DNA of 6,657 nucleotides, taken from the NCBI GenBank assembly GCA_964646585.1, contig CAZYEY010000264.1, positions 1 through 6,657 on the forward strand. Reading direction: 5' to 3'. The notes below the pieces were generated by a model. That model was not told the origin of the DNA. It was given only the letters and a program-made list of their open reading frames with translations, and did not search any database. The position numbers and the translations under genes are program-made. This document shows positions 1 through 4,901 of this stretch, in pieces. The stretch is from PFJX01 sp964646585 (lineage in GTDB: Bacteria; Pseudomonadota; Gammaproteobacteria; Burkholderiales; Thiobacillaceae). Each line of letters begins with the position of its first letter. Position 1 is the stretch's first letter.

Positions 1-59
1 GGTACGGTGAGGGCGAAGCCCAGAAAAACGGTGAACAGGGCAAGGAAGAAGTGCTTCAT
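1..59 (-). CDS. 5' end of a small exported or membrane protein (truncated by window edge)
   Basis: Only the first 19 codons are visible, reading MKHFFLALFTVFLGFALTV and continuing off the left edge. A lysine/histidine start followed by an unbroken hydrophobic run looks like a Sec signal peptide or an N-terminal membrane anchor. The start is supported by a good Shine-Dalgarno (AAGGAA on the minus strand, 67-72) seven bases upstream of the ATG at 57-59. Similar N-termini occur in Tim44-like proteins of betaproteobacteria, but that is a weak recollection and cannot be tested with so little sequence. It lies downstream of the repeat-protein gene on the same strand, but an intrinsic terminator separates them, so it is probably transcribed from its own promoter in 60-146, where I could not pick out convincing -35/-10 boxes. 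Confidence 0.6.
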   Translation of the reverse strand, partial: MKHFFLALFTVFLGFALTV

Positions 60-66
60 GGTGGGG

Positions 67-72
67 TTCCTT
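67..72 (-). promoter_or_regulatory. Ribosome binding site of the left-edge gene
   Basis: The minus strand reads AAGGAA here, seven bases before the ATG at 57-59. It is the main support for calling a real gene start at the window edge. Confidence 0.6.
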
Positions 73-146
73 TTGGATGAGTCGGCATGTTCCAGCCGGA
101 TGACAACTTGGCGTCAGACCGGCCGGATTCAAGATCGTTCAACGAA

Positions 147-170
147 AAGCCCGGCCCTTAGGCCGGGCTT
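147..170 (-). terminator. Intrinsic terminator after the repeat-protein gene
   Basis: A perfect 10-bp inverted repeat (AAGCCCGGCC / GGCCGGGCTT, eight G-C pairs) encloses a 4-base loop. Read on the minus strand, the stem runs directly into TTTTCGTT, giving the U-rich tail of a Rho-independent terminator. It begins 16 bases after the TAG stop at 187-189. On the plus strand only four A residues precede the stem and no T run follows it, so it should act mainly in the minus direction. It insulates the left-edge gene from the repeat-protein gene. Confidence 0.85.
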
Positions 171-186
171 CATGGGGGCTCCGGGC

Positions 187-873
187 CTACTTTGCCCCGG
201 GCAGCATGGGCACGGGCACCATCATGGGCATGGTGGGCACGCCGTAGGCGGGCGCGCGCATCCAGGTGTTCATGGTGGGGCCATAGGACTGGGGCGCCAT
301 CATGCCGCCGGTCCATGCGCCGTACCAGGCAGGGTTCATCGGGGCGGTGGCCATCTGGGCGACTTGGGGGCTCAGGGGCGCGGTGGCCCAGCGCAGGTAC
401 ATGTTGGGGTTGATCAGGTTCATCACCGCCGCCAGCAGCTTGGGATCCAAAGGCAGCATGGCCCAGCGCATCATTTTGTTGGGGTCGGTGAGGAGGGTCT
501 GGAGGGCGGAATAGAACTGGGGATCCCCCAGGGCCTGGGTCCAGGCGGTGATGACGGCGGGATCCATGGCCCGGGCGAAGTTGCCATAGGCTTTGGGGTC
601 CATGAGGCTGGCCACGGACTGGGTGTAGAGGTTCGGGTCCATGGCTGCGTTCAGGGCGCCGGTGACGAAGGAAGGCTCGCTGACCGCGAACAGGGCGGCC
701 ATGAATTTCTTGGGATCGGCCAGCATCTCACCGTTGCGGGTAAAGTCGGCCAGATAGCGGACCCAGGCGTCCGTGCTCTGGGGAAGGTTGGATGCCGGCG
801 CGGGCGCGGGATCTGCGGCCAGGACGGAGGTGGAAGTCAGGGCGAGAGCGACGAGCAGGGGGCGGACTTTCAT
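187..873 (-). CDS. Exported protein of twelve tandem (D/N)P repeats, function unknown
   Basis: This encodes 228 residues; I do not recognise the family. Residues 1-19 are a typical Sec signal peptide (basic MKVR start, hydrophobic core, VLA cleavage site before A20), followed by a short Ala/Pro linker (20-28). From about residue 53 to 205 the protein is a run of 12-13 residue units, each carrying D-P, N-P or a variant. The last 25 residues are rich in Pro and Met. There is no Cys or His. The ATG at 871-873 is preferred over one 35 codons upstream because it gives the signal peptide and has an AGGAG ribosome site five bases before it. The longer form would add an uncharacteristic leader and run across the divergent gap into the start of the hydrolase gene. 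The gene is transcribed divergently from the TatD-family gene and ends in a strong terminator, so it looks monocistronic. A periplasmic or surface location is likely; the role is unknown. Confidence 0.85.
   Translation of the reverse strand: MKVRPLLVALALTSTSVLAADPAPAPASNLPQSTDAWVRYLADFTRNGEMLADPKKFMAALFAVSEPSFVTGALNAAMDPNLYTQSVASLMDPKAYGNFARAMDPAVITAWTQALGDPQFYSALQTLLTDPNKMMRWAMLPLDPKLLAAVMNLINPNMYLRWATAPLSPQVAQMATAPMNPAWYGAWTGGMMAPQSYGPTMNTWMRAPAYGVPTMPMMVPVPMLPGAK
259..717 (-). repeat. Protein-level tandem repeat: 12 units of 12-13 residues
   Basis: Within the 228-residue protein the marker prolines fall at 54, 67, 80, 93, 105, 118, 131, 144, 156, 169, 181 and 194, so successive spacings are 13,13,13,12,13,13,13,12,13,12,13. 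The preceding residue is D in seven units and N in two, with E, S or A once each (units 2, 10 and 12). Position +3 after the proline is often Tyr or another large hydrophobic residue, and W sits at +6 in every second unit from residue 111 to 187. The DNA copies have diverged, so this is an old amino-acid repeat and not a recent DNA expansion. The pattern would suit short helices capped by a D-P turn stacked in a solenoid; that fold is inference. Confidence 0.8.
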
Positions 874-945
874 GGTTTCTCCTATCGACCGGGGGATGCA
901 CGGGCGGATTGTGAAGGGAAATGGCCGTCCAGGCATCTGTTTCGG

Positions 946-955
946 GCAATATTGC
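946..955. repeat. 10-bp perfect palindrome in the divergent gap
   Basis: GCAATATTGC is perfectly self-complementary and lies three bases before the ATG of the TatD-family gene, in the 85-bp gap between that gene and the divergent repeat-protein gene. It is also the most AT-rich point of the gap. It could be a regulator half-site pair or chance; no second copy was noticed nearby. No convincing sigma-70 promoter could be picked out in this gap on either strand. Confidence 0.3.
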
Positions 956-958
956 GCC

Positions 959-1735
959 ATGGAGGTATTGATCGACACCCACTGCCACCTGGACGCCGGC
1001 GAGTTCGACCGGGACCGGGACGCGACCTATGACCGGGCCATGGCGGCGAACGTGAAGATCCAGATCCTGCCGGCGGTGAGCCGGGCCAGCTTCGACGACG
1101 TGGCCGCCGCCTGCCGCCGCTATCCCGGCTGCCTGCCGGCCTGGGGGCTCCACCCCATCTACATCGGCATCCATCATGCCAGCCACCTGGATGCCCTGCG
1201 CCGCCAGATCGAGACCTGGCGCCCCGTGGCGGTGGGAGAGATCGGCCTGGACCTGTTCGTGCCAGAACTGGATTTCGCCACCCAGGAGCACTACTACTCG
1301 GAGCAGCTCAAGATTGCCCGGGACCATGACCTGCCGGTGCTGCTCCATTGCCGGCGGGCCAATGATCAGATCCTCAAGCATCTGCGCCGGATCGGCGTGA
1401 AGGGGGGGATCGCCCACGCCTTCAACGGCAGCGACCAGCAGGCGGAAGCCTTCATGAAGCTGGGCTTCAAGCTGGGCTTCGGCGGCGCCTTCACCTGGCA
1501 GCGGGCCTCCAACCTGCGCCGGCTGGCCCGGGAACTGCCCCTGGATGCCATCGTTCTGGAGACCGACAGTCCGGACATTCCCCCCGAATGGCTGGGCAAG
1601 GGCCGCAACGAGCCGGCGGAACTGGCGCGCATCGCCGAAACCCTGGCGGCGCTTCGCGGTGTTCCGGTGGAAGAGATCGCCGCTGCCACCAGCGCCAACG
1701 CCCGACTGGTACTGGGCCTATCCTCCACAAGATGA
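959..1735 (+). CDS. yjjV: TatD-family metal-dependent hydrolase (YjjV type)
   Basis: The 258-residue product is a complete TatD-family amidohydrolase-fold enzyme, cytoplasmic, expected to use two divalent metal ions. Family members are deoxyribonucleases or 3'-5' exonucleases; the exact substrate of the YjjV branch is not settled. Visible motifs are DTHCHLD (6-12; ligands H8 and H10), GEIGLDLF (93-100; E94), LLHCRR (128-133; H130), HAFNGS (153-158; H153) and ETDSPD (201-206; D203), so the full metal set is present. The GEIGLDLF and GG-x-x-T-x-x-RAS (175-184) stretches resemble E. coli YjjV more than TatD or YcfH. The ATG at 959 is chosen because the metal motif starts five residues later, as usual in the family, although no clear Shine-Dalgarno precedes it. 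Its stop overlaps the start of the next gene in ATGA, implying co-translation with the lipid enzyme. Confidence 0.93.
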   Translation: MEVLIDTHCHLDAGEFDRDRDATYDRAMAANVKIQILPAVSRASFDDVAAACRRYPGCLPAWGLHPIYIGIHHASHLDALRRQIETWRPVAVGEIGLDLFVPELDFATQEHYYSEQLKIARDHDLPVLLHCRRANDQILKHLRRIGVKGGIAHAFNGSDQQAEAFMKLGFKLGFGGAFTWQRASNLRRLARELPLDAIVLETDSPDIPPEWLGKGRNEPAELARIAETLAALRGVPVEEIAAATSANARLVLGLSSTR

Positions 1736-2295
1736 TCCGGACCCTGCCCAACCTTCTCACCGCTACCCGCCTCGTCCTGGCCCCCTTCGTGGCCTGGCGG
1801 CTGCTGGAGTACGACGTGGAGGGCGCCTTCTGGCTGTTCGTGGTCGCGGCGATCACCGATCTGCTGGATGGCAACCTGGCCCGGCTCCTCAACCAGCGCA
1901 GCGTGCTGGGGGCCTGGCTGGATCCCATCGCCGACAAGGTGATGCTGCTCACCACCCTGTCCATGCTCTGCCTGACCGAGCTCTTGCCCCTGTGGCTGCT
2001 GTGGGTGGTACTGGTGCGGGACATCGTCATCCTGCTCGGGGCGGAGGGCTACCGGCGCCTGACCGGCAATCTGGACGTGCGGCCCACCCTGTCCGGCAAG
2101 CTGGCCACGGCCCTGGAGTTCATCCTGGTGTCCTTCACGCTGGCGGATCTGGCCCTGCATCTGGGGCTGGACGCGGGCATCGAGCCCTTCGCCCAGGTCA
2201 CGGCGGTGGTGGTGGCCCTCTCCGGTCTGCGCTACGTCTGGCTCTGGGGCGTCAAGACCCGGGACTTCCTCAGGAAGAACGAAGCCGTGCGATGA
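1732..2295 (+). CDS. CDP-alcohol phosphatidyltransferase family protein (PgsA/cardiolipin-synthase-like)
   Basis: This is a 187-residue inner-membrane enzyme that transfers a phosphatidyl group from a CDP-alcohol (usually CDP-diacylglycerol) to an alcohol acceptor in phospholipid synthesis. The family signature D-x2-D-G-x2-A-R-x8-G-x3-D-x3-D is complete at residues 43-68 (D43, D46, G47, A50, R51, G60, D64, D68), so metal and CDP binding should be intact. The remainder is mostly hydrophobic, consistent with about six membrane segments, and ends in a basic tail. Length matches the family. An R-D pair at 96-97 and S-G-K at 121-123 look closer to the cardiolipin-synthase (CAP-type) branch than to classical PgsA, which has R-E there, but acceptor specificity cannot be fixed from this. 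The start at 1732 gives the usual LPNLLTATR opening and overlaps the preceding stop by four bases. The 3' end overlaps the convergent pgi by 26 bp. Confidence 0.88.
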   Translation: MIRTLPNLLTATRLVLAPFVAWRLLEYDVEGAFWLFVVAAITDLLDGNLARLLNQRSVLGAWLDPIADKVMLLTTLSMLCLTELLPLWLLWVVLVRDIVILLGAEGYRRLTGNLDVRPTLSGKLATALEFILVSFTLADLALHLGLDAGIEPFAQVTAVVVALSGLRYVWLWGVKTRDFLRKNEAVR

Positions 2296-3910
2296 GGGCG
2301 GCGGTGGAGGCGTCGTGGGCGGCGCCCGCCTTCGCGGATTTGCCCGTCAGCTCCGGCAGGATCACCTTGGCCAGCTGCTTGCCCAGTTCCACGCCCCATT
2401 GGTCGTAGGAATTCACATTCCACAGGACGCCCTGGACGAACACCTTGTGTTCGTAGAGAGCGATGAGACGACCCAGGGCCCGGGGGGTGAGCTTGCGGTA
2501 GAGCAGGGTGTTGGTGGGTCGGTTGCCGGGGAAAACCTTGTGGGGCGCCAGGGCCTTGATCTCTTTCTTGGACAGGCCCGCCTGGGCCAGTTCGGTCTCC
2601 ACCTCGGCGGCGGTCTTGCCCCGCATCAGGGCTTCCGGCTGGGCCAGGAAATTGGATAGCAGCACCGCGTGCTGGCCATTCACGTCGTTGTGGGATTCGG
2701 CGGCGGCGATGAAGTCGCAGGGGATGAGCTTGGTGCCCTGATGAATGAGCTGGTAGAAGGCATGCTGGCCGTTGGTGCCGGGCTCGCCGAACAGGACGGG
2801 CCCGGTGGAGAGCTTCACCGGCTTGCCGTCCCGGGTCACGCGCTTGCCGTTGCTCTCCATGTCGCATTGCTGGAGGTAGGCGGGAAAGCGGGAAAGGCGC
2901 TGTTCGTAGGGCAGCACGGCGTAGCTGTGGGCGTCCCAGAAGTTGTTGTACCAGAGTCCAAGCAGGGCCAGGATCACCGGCATGCTGGCGTCCAGGGGCG
3001 CGGTGCGGAAGTGCTCATCCATGTCGTGGCCGCCGGCCAGTAGATCCTCGAAGGCGTCCATGCCCACGTAGAGGGCGATGGGCAGGCCGATGGCGCTCCA
3101 GAGGGAATAGCGGCCGCCTACCCAGTCCCAGAAGCCGAACATGTTGGCGGGGTCGATGCCGAAGGCTTTCACCGCTTCCTCGTTGGTGGAGACGGCGACG
3201 AAGTGCCTGGCCACCGCGCTGGCGTCCTTGGCGCTGGCGAGGAACCAATCCCGGGCCGCCTGGGCGTTGAGCAGGGTTTCCTGGGTGGTGAAGGTCTTGG
3301 AGGCGACGATGAACAGGGTGGTGGCCGGGTCCAGGTCTTCCAGGGTATCCACCAGGTGGCTGGGGTCCACGTTGGAGACGAAGTGGGCGCGGATGTTGCC
3401 GCCATAGGGTTTGAGCGCCAGGCAGGCCATGGCCGGTCCCAGGTCGGAGCCGCCGATGCCGATGTTGACCACGTCGCTGACCGGCTTGCCGGTATAGCCC
3501 TTCCATTTGCCGGTGCGCACCTTGTCGGTGAAGGCGCGCATTCTCTCCAGTACCGCTTTCACGTCCTGCATCACGTCGCGGCCGTCCACCAGGACAGGCC
3601 GTCCGGAACGGTTGCGCAGGGCGGTGTGCAGCACCGCTCGGCCCTCGGTGAGGTTGATTTTCTCGCCGGCGAACATGGCGTCGCGCAAGGTTTCCACCCC
3701 GGCTTCCTTGGCCAACCTGACCAGCAGGCGCATGGTCTGGGGGCGTACCAGGTTCTTTGAGTAATCCAGCAGCAGGTCGTCCAGCTGCAGGGAGAAACGC
3801 TCGGCCCGTTTCTTGTCCCGGGCAAACAGACTGCGCAGGTGCAGGGTCTTCCAGGCTTTGCGTTCTTCCTTCAGGGCTTGCCAGGTGGGAGAGAGGGTGA
3901 TGTCGGGCAT
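2270..3910 (-). CDS. pgi: Glucose-6-phosphate isomerase
   Basis: This 546-residue cytoplasmic enzyme interconverts glucose 6-phosphate and fructose 6-phosphate in glycolysis and gluconeogenesis; its length is close to that of E. coli Pgi. Sugar-phosphate (SIS) domain features include the NIGIGGSDLGP loop (149-159). The first family signature is centred on DWVGGRYS (262-269) and the second covers residues 494-511, centred on YDQWGVELGK. By alignment in memory to the rabbit enzyme, the catalytic residues are R267, E352 (in MESNGK), H383 (in TNGQH) and K511, all present. The ATG at 3908-3910 gives a normal N-terminus, but no Shine-Dalgarno is evident; it follows corA after 25 nt. It is the last visible gene of a glgB-corA-pgi cluster. 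Its final 26 bp overlap the convergent lipid-enzyme gene, and I see no dedicated terminator. Confidence 0.97.
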   Translation of the reverse strand: MPDITLSPTWQALKEERKAWKTLHLRSLFARDKKRAERFSLQLDDLLLDYSKNLVRPQTMRLLVRLAKEAGVETLRDAMFAGEKINLTEGRAVLHTALRNRSGRPVLVDGRDVMQDVKAVLERMRAFTDKVRTGKWKGYTGKPVSDVVNIGIGGSDLGPAMACLALKPYGGNIRAHFVSNVDPSHLVDTLEDLDPATTLFIVASKTFTTQETLLNAQAARDWFLASAKDASAVARHFVAVSTNEEAVKAFGIDPANMFGFWDWVGGRYSLWSAIGLPIALYVGMDAFEDLLAGGHDMDEHFRTAPLDASMPVILALLGLWYNNFWDAHSYAVLPYEQRLSRFPAYLQQCDMESNGKRVTRDGKPVKLSTGPVLFGEPGTNGQHAFYQLIHQGTKLIPCDFIAAAESHNDVNGQHAVLLSNFLAQPEALMRGKTAAEVETELAQAGLSKKEIKALAPHKVFPGNRPTNTLLYRKLTPRALGRLIALYEHKVFVQGVLWNVNSYDQWGVELGKQLAKVILPELTGKSAKAGAAHDASTAALIARLRSS

Positions 3911-3935
3911 GGTGGTGGTGTGAAGTTTCAGGAAA

Positions 3936-4898
3936 TCAGATCCAGCCGCGCTGTTTCAGGCGGCGATACAGCCACAGGCAGGCGGTGCCGGTGCCGGCCA
4001 GGGCCATGGGGTAGCCGAAGGACCAGTCCAGCTCGGGCATGTATTTGAAGTTCATGCCGTAGAGGCTGAAGACCAGGGTGGGGATGGCCAGGATGGCGCC
4101 CCAGCCGGCGAGCTTCTGTACGGATTCGCTCTGCTCCATCACCGCCGTGGCGAGGGACAGCTGCATGGCATCGGCGATCATCTCCCGCAGCCGGTCCAGG
4201 CTGTGGATGAGGCGGATGGCGTGGTCCTCCACATCCCGATAGTAGGCGCGGAGGTCTTTCTCGACCACGTTCGGGTGCAGACGGATGAGGTCGCCACAGA
4301 TCTCCGGGATGGGTTGGATGGCGCCCATGATGCCCTGTATCTCCCGTTTGGTCTCGAACAGGAACTGCAGGTTTTCGCTGGAGAAGCCGCTGGCGAAGAT
4401 GGCGGCTTCGAGATCGGCGTAGCGATCCTCCAGCCGGGCAGCCAGGGGGCGCAGTTCGTCGACGATGTGGTCCAGCAGGGTGTACAGGGCCAGCCCGGTG
4501 CTGGGGGGCTTGCCGTAGGCTTCCAGGCGGTCCAGCACCCGGCCGTAGCCCGGGCCGGTGTCATGGCGGATGATGGCCAGGTAGCCGGGGGCGCAGAAGA
4601 CGTGGGTTTCGCCGTATTCGATGGCGTTGTTCCACAGCCGCGCGGTGCGCAGCACCACGAACAGGCCGCCAGCGTAGTCTTCCAGCTTGGGCCGCTGGTG
4701 GGCGGAGAGGGCGTCCTCCACGGCGAGTTCGTGGAGGTCCAGTTCCTCCTGCAACTGGTCCAGGACGGATTTGTCCGGGTCGTTGAACTCCATCCACACC
4801 AGGCCTTCCTTGGCAGCGATGGCTTCGGATACGTCGGCCAGGGGGATGACCCGGCGCTGACCGCCGGCCAGGACCTGACAGGTGGCGAAACCAGTCAA
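3936..4898 (-). CDS. corA: CorA-family magnesium/cobalt transport protein
   Basis: The 320-residue protein is a CorA-type channel that forms a pentamer in the inner membrane and admits Mg2+ (also Co2+ or Ni2+). A large soluble, helix-rich N-terminal domain (1-260) precedes two C-terminal membrane segments, about 264-283 and 296-312. The hallmark Y-G-M-N-F ends the first (280-284) and is followed by the MPEL loop (287-290) and SFGYP (293-297), very similar to E. coli CorA. The basic C-terminal tail (RRLKQRGW) fits the cytoplasmic end. The start is TTG at 4896-4898; the next candidate starts (GTG at residue 34, ATG at residue 36) would remove conserved N-terminal sequence. The TTG lies 3 nt after the glgB stop and has an AGGA ribosome site inside the glgB tail, so it is probably translated by coupling to glgB. 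Confidence 0.95.
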   Translation of the reverse strand: MTGFATCQVLAGGQRRVIPLADVSEAIAAKEGLVWMEFNDPDKSVLDQLQEELDLHELAVEDALSAHQRPKLEDYAGGLFVVLRTARLWNNAIEYGETHVFCAPGYLAIIRHDTGPGYGRVLDRLEAYGKPPSTGLALYTLLDHIVDELRPLAARLEDRYADLEAAIFASGFSSENLQFLFETKREIQGIMGAIQPIPEICGDLIRLHPNVVEKDLRAYYRDVEDHAIRLIHSLDRLREMIADAMQLSLATAVMEQSESVQKLAGWGAILAIPTLVFSLYGMNFKYMPELDWSFGYPMALAGTGTACLWLYRRLKQRGWI

Positions 4899-4901
4899 GA
4901 C

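Noticed and set aside
909..938. TTGTGA as a -35 box for the TatD-family gene
   Set aside because: No acceptable -10 sequence occurs at 16-18 bp spacing; calling a promoter would be guesswork.
7..1032. Long plus-strand open frame (341 codons), rich in Gly and His
   Set aside because: It lies antisense to the repeat-protein gene. Its composition is what GC-rich DNA opposite Met/Pro codons gives, and it has no domain-like segments; the minus frame has a signal peptide, ribosome site and terminator.
728..1417. Minus-strand open frame of 229 codons across the divergent gap
   Set aside because: It is a shadow of the TatD-family and repeat-protein genes; no recognisable motifs and it conflicts with two well-supported genes.
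1366..2160. Minus-strand open frame of 264 codons rich in Gln, Gly and His
   Set aside because: Antisense to the hydrolase and lipid-enzyme genes, both of which carry full catalytic signatures.
2309..2345. GC-rich inverted repeat as a possible terminator of the lipid-enzyme gene
   Set aside because: Only a four-base GGGC/GCCC stem could be drawn and no T run follows; it lies within pgi coding sequence, where such GC-rich matches are common.
3203..3760. Plus-strand open frame of 185 codons opposite pgi
   Set aside because: Antisense shadow of pgi, low-complexity Gly/Val/His composition, no family features.
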